From: Thiobacillus sp.
Lineage (GTDB): Bacteria; Pseudomonadota; Gammaproteobacteria; Burkholderiales; Thiobacillaceae
Assembly (NCBI RefSeq): GCF_024708915.1
Contig: NZ_JANJXQ010000003.1
Coordinates: 1 to 64,000 of the forward strand
Direction: 5' to 3'
Length of the DNA: 64,000 bases
A program made the translations under genes and the position numbers. Under the pieces are notes generated by a model. That model saw nothing but the letters and a program-made list of their open reading frames with translations. It ran no database searches and was not told the origin of the DNA. This document shows, one piece after another, positions 17,609-25,442 of this stretch (the first letter of the stretch is position 1; the number at the start of each line of letters is the position of its first letter).

Positions 17609-19060
17609 GTGAACGTAGCGTCGACGAGTATCGCAACTGAAACGCACTGGCTGCTTCGCAAAAGCAGCGTGCAGGCGCTGGGGGTTTTTCTGTTCGTTGT
17701 CCTTGGCTCGCTGTGGGCGCTGGCGCAGGACACGCGCTTCGCCTACCTGCTGGTTTATGTCTGGTTCGGCCTCGCCTACGGCGCGCTGCTGCAATACGGC
17801 CGCTTCTGCATGGCGTCGGCGGTGCGCGACCTGTTCGCGGTGAAGGTGCCGCGCATGGCGGTCGGCGTGATGATCGCGGTGGCGCTGTACGCGGTGGTGG
17901 CCGCCATCGTTTCCCTGGCCGGCTTCAGCACCTTCCATCCCAACGCAATGGGCTGGCACATCGTCATCGGCGCCGCGATCTTCGGCTTCGGCATCGTCTT
18001 CACCGGCGGCTGCGCGTCCGGTTCGCTGTACAAGGCGGGCGAGGGCAACATGAACTCGATGCTGGTGATCATCGCCATCTCGTTCTCGCAGGCCGTCGTC
18101 GTCAGCGCCAGCGGCTGGTGGGATGCGCTGGTGCCGCAGTCGTGGCTCGATGCCGCCGCGGCCCAGGACATGCCGGCCGAACTGACGATCACCGAGGGCT
18201 GGTTCGACATCTTCACCGCCGGCTACATCTGGGGCCTCAAGGGCACCACCATGGCCGAGGTGCTGGGCATGGCCGAGACCGCCCGCGGCATCATCCTGGC
18301 CAATACGCTGCTGACCGCGATTCTGCCGGTCATGATCATCCTGGTCGCGCTGTATGTCCTCTACTACCGCAAGAGCTACCTGCGCCGCTCCGGCAAGGCC
18401 AGCCCGACGCTGCGCGACGAATTCGCCGGCATGTGGGCCATGTGCACGTCGTCCAGGAATACCGCCCTGGCCGGCATCGGCCTCGGCATCCTTGCCGGCC
18501 TGCACATGTACGTGACCGGCGCATTGCGCGAGCACTACGGCATCTTCAACTTCGGCGAACTGCTGGTGGCGATGGGCTACACCGACGGCCTGTCCATCCA
18601 GGACACCGTGTTCGATCCGGGTTACTGGTACATCACCACCCAGGAAGCACAGTGGGGCGGCTGGGTCATGCAGAAGCTCGGCATCGACAGCATGGACAGC
18701 ATCTTCTTCGGCCTCGACAACGGCTTGCCGAATCCGCTCTTGAACGCGCCCGGCTTCATGTCGATCGGCATCATTCTCGGCGCCGCCATCATGGCGCTCT
18801 CCCGCCGCGAATTCAAATGGAAGATGCCGAGCTGGGAAACCGCCTTCTTCGCCATCGTCGGCGGCACCCTGATGGGCATCGGCGCGCGCCTGGCGATGGG
18901 CTGCAACATCGGCGCCTTCTTCGCCACCGTGACCAACGGCGACCCTAGCGGCTGGGTCTTCCTGATCGGCATGACGCTAGGCGCCTACGTCGGCGTCAAG
19001 GTGTTCACCTGGTGGATGGACTGGAGCACCGCCCGCAAGGCAGGCGAGTGCGGCCTGTAA
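17609..19060 (+). CDS. YeeE/YedE-family sulfur-compound transporter
   Basis: 483 residues and about 10-12 membrane helices, length and motifs of a full two-half YeeE/YedE protein. Conserved cysteine-bearing loops in the membrane are seen: LLQYGRFCMASAVRD and FTGGCASGSLYKAGEGN in the first half and GARLAMGCNIGAFF in the second. In characterised YeeE such cysteines relay thiosulfate across the inner membrane. It starts with GTG at 17609, eight bases after GAGGAG. Flanking TusA genes on both sides suggest that imported sulfur is passed to TusA. The substrate (thiosulfate, or another sulfur or selenium species) is not determined by the sequence. Confidence 0.9.
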   Translation: MNVASTSIATETHWLLRKSSVQALGVFLFVVLGSLWALAQDTRFAYLLVYVWFGLAYGALLQYGRFCMASAVRDLFAVKVPRMAVGVMIAVALYAVVAAIVSLAGFSTFHPNAMGWHIVIGAAIFGFGIVFTGGCASGSLYKAGEGNMNSMLVIIAISFSQAVVVSASGWWDALVPQSWLDAAAAQDMPAELTITEGWFDIFTAGYIWGLKGTTMAEVLGMAETARGIILANTLLTAILPVMIILVALYVLYYRKSYLRRSGKASPTLRDEFAGMWAMCTSSRNTALAGIGLGILAGLHMYVTGALREHYGIFNFGELLVAMGYTDGLSIQDTVFDPGYWYITTQEAQWGGWVMQKLGIDSMDSIFFGLDNGLPNPLLNAPGFMSIGIILGAAIMALSRREFKWKMPSWETAFFAIVGGTLMGIGARLAMGCNIGAFFATVTNGDPSGWVFLIGMTLGAYVGVKVFTWWMDWSTARKAGECGL

Positions 19061-19107
19061 GGACGCGCCCGCAGATTTTCGACACATTGGATTAAGGAGC
19101 AATACCC

Positions 19108-19359
19108 ATGGCCATGAGTTTCAACAAGACCGGCGACCACGAATGGGAGCTGAACGTGTGCGGCTACACCTGCCCGCATCCGCAGATGTACACCAAGAAG
19201 GCGCTGCAGAAGATCGAGAGCGGCGACGTGCTGTCGCTGGTGTTCGACAACCCCTCGTCGGGCGAGTCGATCATGGCGATGTGCGAAGCGGAGGGCAGCG
19301 ACCTCATCGACCGCCAGGACGCCGGCGGCTCCTTCGTCTGGAAGATCAGGAAGGCCTGA
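19108..19359 (+). CDS. TusA-family sulfur carrier protein
   Basis: 83 residues, a standard-size TusA with the active motif NVCGYTCPHPQMYTKKAL. C22 in CPHP is the likely persulfide carrier and C18 precedes it. It is the second TusA of the operon, 47 bp after the YeeE-like transporter. In other genomes a TusA directly after yeeE is the cytoplasmic receiver of the imported sulfur. RBS AAGGAGCAAT precedes the ATG. The strong sequence difference from the first TusA (17225) suggests distinct partners. Confidence 0.88.
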   Translation: MAMSFNKTGDHEWELNVCGYTCPHPQMYTKKALQKIESGDVLSLVFDNPSSGESIMAMCEAEGSDLIDRQDAGGSFVWKIRKA

Positions 19360-19362
19360 GCG

Positions 19363-19674
19363 ATGCAGCTGGGCATAGTCATCACCGACGAGCGCCACCT
19401 CGCGCACGCCAACGGCCTGCTCGACGCCGCGCTCGCGCGCGGCTGGGATCCGCAGTGCTTCCTCACCGACAGCGGCGTCAACCTGCTCGCCGACGTGGGC
19501 TTCGTCGGGCGCGCACGGGCACGCCCGAACAGCGTCTCGCTGTGCGAGCACAGCGCCGAGCGCTATGCCGAGGGGCGCTTTGAACTGAATTCGCTCGCCG
19601 ACTTCGTCATCGTCGGCGGCCAGTACCAGGATGCCGAACTGGTGAAGAAGTGCGACAAGGTTCTGGTTTTCTGA
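19363..19674 (+). CDS. DsrE/DsrF-like sulfur-relay protein
   Basis: 103 residues with a DsrE-like fold: N-terminal strand MQLGIVITDE, HANGLLDAALARG, then a candidate active-site Cys in SVSLCEHSAERYA (C61) and a final strand KKCDKVLVF. DsrE-type proteins take sulfur from TusA-like carriers on such a Cys. It begins 3 bp after the TusA stop, so the two are surely co-transcribed and probably interact. It is shorter than classical DsrE (about 120-130), and a DsrF-like identity is equally possible. Confidence 0.75.
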   Translation: MQLGIVITDERHLAHANGLLDAALARGWDPQCFLTDSGVNLLADVGFVGRARARPNSVSLCEHSAERYAEGRFELNSLADFVIVGGQYQDAELVKKCDKVLVF

Positions 19675-19683
19675 GGACGCGAC

Positions 19684-19944
19684 ATGGCAGATCAAAAACA
19701 CATTCTGATGGTGGCCGTGCAGAAGCCGGCCGAGGCGCTGCGCATGGCGAGCGGACTCACCCTGCTCGATGACGCGGTCGCCATCGCCGCCTGGGGCAAG
19801 CTTCCGGGAGGGGCCGAGGTGGCCGAACAGATGGAGGCGCTCGAATTCGCCGACGTGCCGGTGGTCGAGCTCGACCCCGCGCAGGACGCGCTGGCGGCGC
19901 TGGCGCGGCAGATCATCGACAACGACGTGGTGTATTGCGTATGA
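19684..19944 (+). CDS. Small protein, possibly DsrE/DsrH-like
   Basis: 86 residues. It has a beta-alpha pattern (KHILMVAVQKPAEALRMASG, then DDAVAIAAWGK, then VPVVELDP) that could be a minimal DsrE-superfamily fold, and ends in a near-C-terminal cysteine (DNDVVYCV), as DsrH/TusB-like carriers often do. I do not recognise a named family with certainty. Its position in a TusA-YeeE-TusA-DsrE operon and the ATGA overlap with the next small gene argue for a sulfur-relay role. Confidence 0.6.
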   Translation: MADQKHILMVAVQKPAEALRMASGLTLLDDAVAIAAWGKLPGGAEVAEQMEALEFADVPVVELDPAQDALAALARQIIDNDVVYCV

Positions 19945-20126
19945 GCACGGAAAAACGGGTTTTGCTGATCAATCCCGTGGCGGTGCCGGCGATGCCGGGC
20001 CTGGCCGAAGCCTTGCGCGCCGCCGGCGCGCAAGTGCGGGAAACGAACATGGACGATTACGGCGCTTTGCTCGACGCGCTGGAACAGGACTGGATGCCCG
20101 TGGTGCTGAAAGCGCCGCTGGATTGA
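19941..20126 (+). CDS. Small protein of unknown function in sulfur operon
   Basis: 61 residues, with no cysteine and no membrane segment. It begins with a hydrophobic strand (KRVLLINPVAVPAMPGLAEA) reminiscent of the start of Rossmann-like or cobalamin-binding-type domains, but is too short for either. It overlaps the preceding gene by 4 nt (ATGA), so translation is coupled. I do not recognise a family. It may be an accessory subunit for the small sulfur-relay proteins. Confidence 0.55.
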   Translation: MSTEKRVLLINPVAVPAMPGLAEALRAAGAQVRETNMDDYGALLDALEQDWMPVVLKAPLD

Positions 20127-20277
20127 AAGTGTTTTGCCCGCGGCCATGGTCGCGGTAGAGGCTGTGCATGGCTGGGGCCGGGTTTTTCGCCTTCCCCAGC
20201 GGGCCGGCCGCTATGGGTGCGTCGTCTTGCCAAACGGCAAGGCTGGCGCGGGCTTGAAAATGGACGGAGGATTCTGG

Positions 20278-21774
20278 ATGAATAAGCATATGAACAGGGG
20301 ATGGGCTGGCGCGGCCGTGCTGTCCCTGATGTTGGGCCTGCAGGGATGCGGCGGGGGGGGCGGCGAGGATACGACCGCCCTGGTGAAGCAGATCCCGGTC
20401 AATACGCCGGCGGCGATCGCCCAGGTCTCGGACGACAACTACGACAACAACGTCAATGGCCTGATCACCGCGGCGACGCTGAAAAGCTGGAAGGACGACT
20501 GGCTCGCCAATCGTCCGGCGGGGATTACCGGCAAGCTGGTGATCCTGCAGGCGTCGGCCGGCCCGGCGGGCTCCGAATACGTCAAGCCCAACGGCCTCAA
20601 CGTCTTCACCTATCTTTCGCCCAGCAGCGAGTGGATCCAGACGCGCAGCAACGGCGTCATCGAAACGCCGAGCATGGTGCCGGACGGCGCGGGCATGGAC
20701 GCGCTGCTGAAGAAATTCAACATCGACCCGAAGAACGACATGATCGTCGCCGCCATGGGCACCGGCAGCACCGGCAATGCGATGGCGCAGGGCCGCATCT
20801 GGTACGCGCTGCGCTACTGGGGCGTCGACAAGAAGAACCTGGCGATCCTCAACGGCGGCAACCAGTGGATCAACGGCAACGGCATGGTCGCTGGCGACTT
20901 CCAGGCAGCCGCCAGCGCGGCGCCCGGCACCGGCCACGCCTCGGTCAAGGATCTGCTGGTCGACAACACCGCACTGCAGGCCACGGTGCAGGACCTGCTG
21001 GCTGCGGTGGTTCCGTCGGGCGACAGCAACGTGAAGAACGACGGCGTCTTCATCTGGGATGCGCGCAGCCTCGGCCAGTACAGCGCCGGCGAAATGGTGG
21101 AACTCAGCGAGGATACCAATTCCGATCTCGCCGGCAACCAGGCGTGTGCGACTGCATACTGCGCGCCGGTCAACCCGGCCAACTACATGTGGAGCTTCCA
21201 GAACGGCGGTTCGCGCCAGGGGCACCCGTGGGGCACGCTGCAGCTCCAGTACACGCACATGCTTGACTCCACCAAGGGCTTTGCCTACCGGCCCAAGGCG
21301 GAACTGGCCGCGCTGCTGGCAGGCGGCACCAACGCCCAGGGCGTTGGGTTCGTCGGCGCCGACTATGCGCTGGTCGGGGCGGGTAACGCCTACCAGGATG
21401 GCGACACCGTCTACGCTTACTGCGAGACGACTTTCCGCGCGATGATCACAGGCGTGGCGAGCGGGGTCATCCTCGGCAAGCCGACCCGTTTCTACGACGG
21501 TGCGATGGTTGAGTGGAACTCGCTGACCGGCGCAAGCGTCATGACCGATGCGACGGGCGCTGCGATCCTGCCGGACAATTCCGAGTGGCGCACCGACGTG
21601 AAGTCTTTCTACCGCGCCGCAACCAGCAACACCCTGGTGGCCCAGCGCTACGTCACCGATGCGCACGCCAAGTCGGCCAATGCCATCGTCAACGCCGACA
21701 AGGCCTACAAGTACGGCGAGATCATCCCGACTGCCGGGGCCAACGCGCCGCCCGCCAACCCGTGCGGCGGCTGA
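20278..21774 (+). CDS. Two-domain rhodanese-like lipoprotein (ExtH-like)
   Basis: 498 residues. The start at 20278 has GGAGG at the right distance and gives a lipoprotein signal ending LGLQGC (lipidated C24), followed by a glycine run. It contains two rhodanese-like halves. The first (around GKLVILQAS and AQGRIWYALRYWGVDKKN) lacks the catalytic Cys. The second has FIWDARSLGQYSAGE and the active loop YCETTFRA with C382. It would move sulfane sulfur, or bind a chalcogen oxyanion, outside the cytoplasm. NCBI-style ExtH proteins of Geobacter selenite/tellurite clusters are of this kind. The 151-bp gap upstream shows no clear promoter, and a terminator follows. Confidence 0.8.
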   Translation: MNKHMNRGWAGAAVLSLMLGLQGCGGGGGEDTTALVKQIPVNTPAAIAQVSDDNYDNNVNGLITAATLKSWKDDWLANRPAGITGKLVILQASAGPAGSEYVKPNGLNVFTYLSPSSEWIQTRSNGVIETPSMVPDGAGMDALLKKFNIDPKNDMIVAAMGTGSTGNAMAQGRIWYALRYWGVDKKNLAILNGGNQWINGNGMVAGDFQAAASAAPGTGHASVKDLLVDNTALQATVQDLLAAVVPSGDSNVKNDGVFIWDARSLGQYSAGEMVELSEDTNSDLAGNQACATAYCAPVNPANYMWSFQNGGSRQGHPWGTLQLQYTHMLDSTKGFAYRPKAELAALLAGGTNAQGVGFVGADYALVGAGNAYQDGDTVYAYCETTFRAMITGVASGVILGKPTRFYDGAMVEWNSLTGASVMTDATGAAILPDNSEWRTDVKSFYRAATSNTLVAQRYVTDAHAKSANAIVNADKAYKYGEIIPTAGANAPPANPCGG

Positions 21775-21806
21775 CAAGCATCTGAACTATTGCCTCTCCT
21801 CCTCTG

Positions 21807-21834
21807 GCCCACGATACTCTCGTGGGCTTTTTTA
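21807..21834 (+). terminator. Rho-independent terminator after the rhodanese lipoprotein
   Basis: An 8-bp perfect stem (GCCCACGA / TCGTGGGC) with a 5-nt loop, followed by TTTTTT. It ends only 12 nt before the ATG of the pentaheme cytochrome gene, which leaves no room for a separate promoter. The cytochrome is therefore either expressed by read-through or attenuated. Confidence 0.9.
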
Positions 21835-21846
21835 TATGGAGTCTCG

Positions 21847-23070
21847 ATGTTGAAATTCGCTTCGCATGCGGGTCCGCTGCGGCTGCTGGCGGTCTGTGCG
21901 CTCGCGCTGCTGGCGGGCTGCGGCGACAAGCCGGAGGCCGCGGTCGAGGCTTTCCTGGAACGCCACTGGGCCGAGCCGATGGCGCCGCAGGGCGCGCCGC
22001 CGGCGGCGTTCTCGCCGCTGGAGGCGTCGCTGGATCCAGCGGCCTGCGGGCAATGCCACGCCGAGCAGTACGCGGCCTGGCGCACCAGCCTGCACAGCAA
22101 GGCGATGGGGCCTGGCTTGCGCTGGCAGCTGCTGCTGATGGATCAGGAGCAGGGCAACCGCTGCCTGCGCTGCCATACGCCGCTGGCCGAACAGAAAGCG
22201 CTGCTGGCACTGGAGCACGGCTGGCCGAACGCGCCGAAGCAGCCGCCGCCGGATTTCGTCCCGGCCGACCTCGGGCATCAGGGCCTCGTCTGCGCGGCCT
22301 GCCACGTGCGCGGGCACCAGCGCTTCGGGCCGCCGCGCGGCGAGGCGGTCAAGGACGGCCCGCATGGCGGCTTTGTCGTGGCCGAAGCCTTCCAGGACAG
22401 CCGCTTCTGCGCGCATTGCCACCAGTTTCCGGACAACGGCCCGCGCATCGCCGGCAAATTGCTGGAAGATACCTACCGGCAATGGTTTGCCAGTGCGTAC
22501 GCCAAAGAGGGGGCCGGCAAGCAGACCTGCCAGTCTTGCCACATGCCGGATCGCCAGCATCGCTGGCGCGGCATTCACGACCCCGAAATGACGCGGCGCG
22601 CGATCGAGGCGTCGCTGAAACTGCATGCGCTTGGCGACGGCCGCTACGAGGCGCGGGCGAACGTCCGCAACAGCGGCGCCGGCCACCATTTCCCGACTTA
22701 CATGGTGCCCAAGGTCGAGCTCGTGTTCTACCGCCGCGATGCCGACGGCGGCCGCGTCGAGCTGGGGCGCCACGTCATCGGCTGGAACGTCGACACGCCG
22801 ATCACGCGGGAGCTGTCCGATACCCGCATTGCCGCCGGCGAGGCGAGTGAATTCCGTCAACCCTTCGTAGCGCCGGGCGGCGGCGGCTGGCGCGTGGAAC
22901 TGGTCATGCGGGTGCTGCCGGCCGAGCATTACGAGCGCATCTACCGCGACGCGCTGGACCGCGCCGGCCAGTTGCCGGCCGCGGCGGTGCCGCTGTTGCG
23001 GCGCGCGCTCGACGAGGCCGTGGCAACGCGCTACGAGTTGTTGCGCATCGAGGCCAGGGCGGAACCTTGA
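21847..23070 (+). CDS. Pentaheme c-type cytochrome lipoprotein
   Basis: 407 residues with a lipoprotein signal ending LLAGC (C25). Five CxxCH heme sites lie at C67, C106, C149, C188 and C228, all in the first 235 residues. A heme-free, beta-rich C-terminal domain of about 170 residues starts near RAIEASLKLHA. This layout is that of the cytochrome c554/c'-like multiheme lipoproteins found in electron conduits, including the ext clusters of Geobacter. The start follows a terminator by 12 nt. It would be exported by Sec, hemylated by the Ccm system encoded at 39.5-46.6 kb, and tethered to a membrane in the periplasm or on the cell surface. Confidence 0.88.
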   Translation: MLKFASHAGPLRLLAVCALALLAGCGDKPEAAVEAFLERHWAEPMAPQGAPPAAFSPLEASLDPAACGQCHAEQYAAWRTSLHSKAMGPGLRWQLLLMDQEQGNRCLRCHTPLAEQKALLALEHGWPNAPKQPPPDFVPADLGHQGLVCAACHVRGHQRFGPPRGEAVKDGPHGGFVVAEAFQDSRFCAHCHQFPDNGPRIAGKLLEDTYRQWFASAYAKEGAGKQTCQSCHMPDRQHRWRGIHDPEMTRRAIEASLKLHALGDGRYEARANVRNSGAGHHFPTYMVPKVELVFYRRDADGGRVELGRHVIGWNVDTPITRELSDTRIAAGEASEFRQPFVAPGGGGWRVELVMRVLPAEHYERIYRDALDRAGQLPAAAVPLLRRALDEAVATRYELLRIEARAEP

Positions 23071-23364
23071 GGATGGCCTTTTCATCGTTATCCGCCGGCG
23101 TTGCGCCGCCCTGGAGCGGCGCCTTCATGCCCTCCGGGTGCTCGCCGCGATCGCGGGCTTCAACAACCGGCGGCGGCATCGCCTTGAGGACAGAACGGCC
23201 GCGTTTCTGCATGCCGCAAGGGCGGGAATGCGGGGGTTCGGCTGTGCCCCGGCGCTTGCCCCGCACGATTGCAATTTGAAAGATTGCGGTTTGTTCCGCT
23301 TGTTGTGCAATCGAATCGGGCGGATGGTTTTTGATAAGCCGTTGTTACAAAAGAGCAATGGATG
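23071..23364. other. Gene-free stretch with an inverted REP copy and upstream repeats
   Basis: No credible gene. An inverted copy of the REP-like unit of 16.8 kb lies at about 23111-23154 (GAGCGGCGCC then ATGCCCTCCGGGTGCTCGCC). Further on, GATTGCAATTTG (23267) and GATTGCGGTTTG (23282) form a direct repeat, and TGCAATCG at 23306 is the inverse of CGATTGCA at 23266. These lie upstream of a sigma-54 promoter and may bind its activator. Confidence 0.6.
23266..23313. promoter_or_regulatory. Candidate enhancer (CGATTGCA inverted repeat) for the cytochrome-porin operon
   Basis: CGATTGCA at 23266-23273 and TGCAATCG at 23306-23313 form an 8-bp inverted repeat, with a further direct GATTGC copy at 23282. 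The centre is about 90 bp upstream of the -12 element at 23379. The shared TTGCA core with the element at 17075-17119 suggests one activator for both. Confidence 0.45.
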
Positions 23365-23381
23365 TGGGCACGATACGTGCT
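23365..23381 (+). promoter_or_regulatory. Sigma-54 (-24/-12) promoter of the cytochrome-porin operon
   Basis: TGGGCACGATACGTGCT follows TTGGCAC-N5-TTGCT, with GG and GC 10 nt apart. It shares GCACG, ACGTGCT and spacing with the promoter at 17182. Predicted transcription starts near 23391-23393, about 30 nt before the ATG at 23423. A sigma-54 activator gene lies 3.5 kb downstream. Confidence 0.72.
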
Positions 23382-23422
23382 TTAGTTTGGATGTCGATAT
23401 GACAGAAGGGGACCGGAAGCCC

Positions 23423-23695
23423 ATGCGATCAACTGGCGTAGTCACTGCGATGGCCCTTGCCCTGCTGCTGGCGGCACCGGCCGTCGAAGCGGCCGAGCCG
23501 GGGCAGCCCAGGCTCAAGTACCGCGGCAAGGCGCTGGCGTGTACCTGTGCCACGGGTACGAGCGAGGCGGAGATCAGCAAGGCATGGGACGCCCGGTTCA
23601 AGCAGTCGGAAGGTGCCCGTCTGGATAGTCTGGACGGGCTTCCCGCAACGCGTGACGAGCAAAGGAGAAGGGAAGATGAAGCGCAACCAAGGTAA
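23423..23695 (+). CDS. Small secreted protein with a CxC motif, unknown function
   Basis: 90 residues. The start at 23423 gives a good signal peptide (MRSTGVVTAMALALLLAAPA, cleavage after VEA); an ATG at 23399 would lie only about 7 nt from the predicted transcript start. The mature part is about 65 residues and contains KYRGKALACTCATGTSEAEI, with C40 and C42 as a possible metal- or persulfide-binding pair. It then becomes highly charged. I do not recognise the family. Small periplasmic proteins of unknown role also occur in Geobacter ext clusters, but I see no motif that proves homology. It overlaps the triheme cytochrome gene by 20 nt. Confidence 0.6.
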   Translation: MRSTGVVTAMALALLLAAPAVEAAEPGQPRLKYRGKALACTCATGTSEAEISKAWDARFKQSEGARLDSLDGLPATRDEQRRREDEAQPR

Positions 23696-24179
23696 GGGCA
23701 GTCTGTTGGGAAAAATCTGGCGTGGCGGTGTCATGCTCTCGCTGCTGGGTCTGGGTGTCGCGGTGCTCGCCGGTCTGGCCGGCAGGCACGCCGAAGATTC
23801 GGCCGGGCTTGCGGCCGCGGGCTGGGGCGGTGAAGCAACGGTGGCGCTGGCGGAAGGGGTGGCGCAACTGTCGCCGATTGCGCTCGCCAATGCCTGCGGC
23901 CTGGGGGCGTCGAGCTGCTTCAAGTGCCATAACGGCAAGCGCGCCGCTGCGCCGGAAATGGATGCCGCCAAGGCGCCCTGGCATGCGCAGCATTCCAAGG
24001 TGAACAACTCGTGCGTCGGCTGCCACAAGGGGAACTCGCGCATCATGAAGGAGGAGGTGGCGCACGCGAAGATGCTCGCCAAGCCTCGCGACAACACGGC
24101 CGAGGCCTGCGGCAGCTGCCACAAGGGTGATCTTGCCAAGGTGCAGGGCGCATACCACACCATTCCTGGAGCGAAATAA
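23676..24179 (+). CDS. Membrane-anchored triheme c-type cytochrome
   Basis: 167 residues. One N-terminal hydrophobic segment (about 18-36, VMLSLLGLGVAVLAGLAG) is a signal anchor or uncleaved signal. Three heme c motifs follow at C81-H85 (CFKCH), C113-H117 (CVGCH) and C145-H149 (CGSCH). AAAGGAGAAGGGA supplies the RBS. It sits between a small secreted protein and a porin in a sigma-54-driven operon. The likely role is to pass electrons across the periplasm, between the inner membrane and the porin/cytochrome complex. The spacing of the hemes suggests a cytochrome c7-like fold, though this cannot be proven by eye. Confidence 0.85.
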   Translation: MKRNQGKGSLLGKIWRGGVMLSLLGLGVAVLAGLAGRHAEDSAGLAAAGWGGEATVALAEGVAQLSPIALANACGLGASSCFKCHNGKRAAAPEMDAAKAPWHAQHSKVNNSCVGCHKGNSRIMKEEVAHAKMLAKPRDNTAEACGSCHKGDLAKVQGAYHTIPGAK

Positions 24180-24180
24180 T

Positions 24181-25350
24181 ATGAAGCTTTCATTGTCCCG
24201 CGCCCGTGCGCTTGGTCTCCTCGCCGGTTTGCTGCCGCTGAGCGCGGTTGCCGGCCCCACTATCGAGTTCGGCGAGCAGGGTTCGCTCACCTTTACCTAT
24301 GCCCTGCAGGGCTGGCTGCAGCACAAGGGGTTCACCTCGACAAGCGACAACGGCTCGTCGAACGACGCCTTCTTGCGCCGGAACCGGCTGACCTTTTCCG
24401 GCCAGTACAACGACTACGTGGGGTTTTATGCCCAGATCGAGGCCGGCAACGACAGCAAGCTCGGCAACGACGACAAGAGCGTCTATTACCGCGATGCGTA
24501 CGTGACGCTGGACTACCGCGACGACCTGCGCTTTATTGTCGGCCGTTTCAAGAACACCTTCTCGCGGGAGAACCTGGAGGCGTGCCTTGAGCCGCTGACG
24601 CTGGATCGCGCGGAAGCGCTGGCCTACACACCGTTCGGCGGCAGCCGCGACACCGGCCTGGCGGTCTGGGGCAATCTGCTGGACGCCAAGTTCCAGTATC
24701 GTTTCATGATCGCCGACGGCCGCGAGGGCGACAATGTGGCCAAGGACAATCCCCGTCTGACGGGCCGCGTGCATTACAGCTTCTGGGAGCCGGAGTTCAG
24801 CTACGGCTATCTGGGTACCTATCTGGGGACGAAGAAGGTGCTGACCATCGGCGCCGGCTACGACATGCAGAAAGACGTTGTCTACGGCAACTTCGTGGGG
24901 CGCAGCGATATCAAGGATTACAAGGCATGGACCGTCGACGCGTTCATGGAATATCCGACCACGAGCGGGGTCTATACGCTGTCCGGTGCGAGCTTCAAGT
25001 ACGACACCGACGGCGCCACCAATACCGCGTCGCCCGATCCGACCCTGCCGGTTGGCGCCGATCTCAAGGGCTATTACGTCAAGGCCGGCTACATGCTGCC
25101 CAACAAGGTCGGCACCGGCCGCCTGCAGTTCTTCGCGCGTCACGAGAAGTCCGATTACGGCGTCAAGACCGGCAGCGCCGAGTATTTCGACCAGAAATGG
25201 AATAGCGTGGGTGCGAACTACTATCTCGACGGACAGCGCCTGAAGATCAGCTTCGAGTACGCGGACATCGCCTTCGATACCGAGCATCCGACCAACCCGG
25301 CGCTGCAGGATTACAATCAGGCTACACTCGGCCTGCAGTTCATTTTCTGA
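24181..25350 (+). CDS. Outer-membrane porin (ExtI / phosphate-selective-porin-like)
   Basis: 389 residues. A Sec signal (MKLSLSRARALGLLAGLLPL, SAVAG) is followed by alternating amphipathic strands and ends in phenylalanine (LGLQFIF), the outer-membrane barrel sorting signal. FLRRNRLTFSGQYNDYVGFY is typical of the OprO/P-like porins and of the ExtI porins named in selenite/tellurite reduction operons. It starts 1 bp after the triheme cytochrome stop. With the rhodanese lipoprotein and multiheme cytochromes nearby it could form a conduit for electrons or a channel for oxyanion uptake. Exact substrate unknown; the ExtI label is tentative. Confidence 0.8.
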   Translation: MKLSLSRARALGLLAGLLPLSAVAGPTIEFGEQGSLTFTYALQGWLQHKGFTSTSDNGSSNDAFLRRNRLTFSGQYNDYVGFYAQIEAGNDSKLGNDDKSVYYRDAYVTLDYRDDLRFIVGRFKNTFSRENLEACLEPLTLDRAEALAYTPFGGSRDTGLAVWGNLLDAKFQYRFMIADGREGDNVAKDNPRLTGRVHYSFWEPEFSYGYLGTYLGTKKVLTIGAGYDMQKDVVYGNFVGRSDIKDYKAWTVDAFMEYPTTSGVYTLSGASFKYDTDGATNTASPDPTLPVGADLKGYYVKAGYMLPNKVGTGRLQFFARHEKSDYGVKTGSAEYFDQKWNSVGANYYLDGQRLKISFEYADIAFDTEHPTNPALQDYNQATLGLQFIF

Positions 25351-25373
25351 CCGGTCCCTTGCAGTCGTTATGT

Positions 25374-25407
25374 ACGGCCGCCGGGTGACTGGCGGCCGTG
25401 CTTTTTT
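25374..25407 (+). terminator. Rho-independent terminator after the porin
   Basis: A 9-bp perfect stem (ACGGCCGCC / GGCGGCCGT) with an 8-nt loop, then GC and TTTTTT. It separates the cytochrome-porin operon from the two-component regulatory genes. Confidence 0.92.
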
Positions 25408-25442
25408 GTGATGCGTCGATCAAACAGCCAAGAGGTGTCGCC

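Noticed and set aside
20171..20200. Terminator-like stem GCTGGGG / CCCCAGC before the rhodanese gene
   Set aside because: The loop is 16 nt, with the T run inside it rather than after the stem; too weak to call a terminator.
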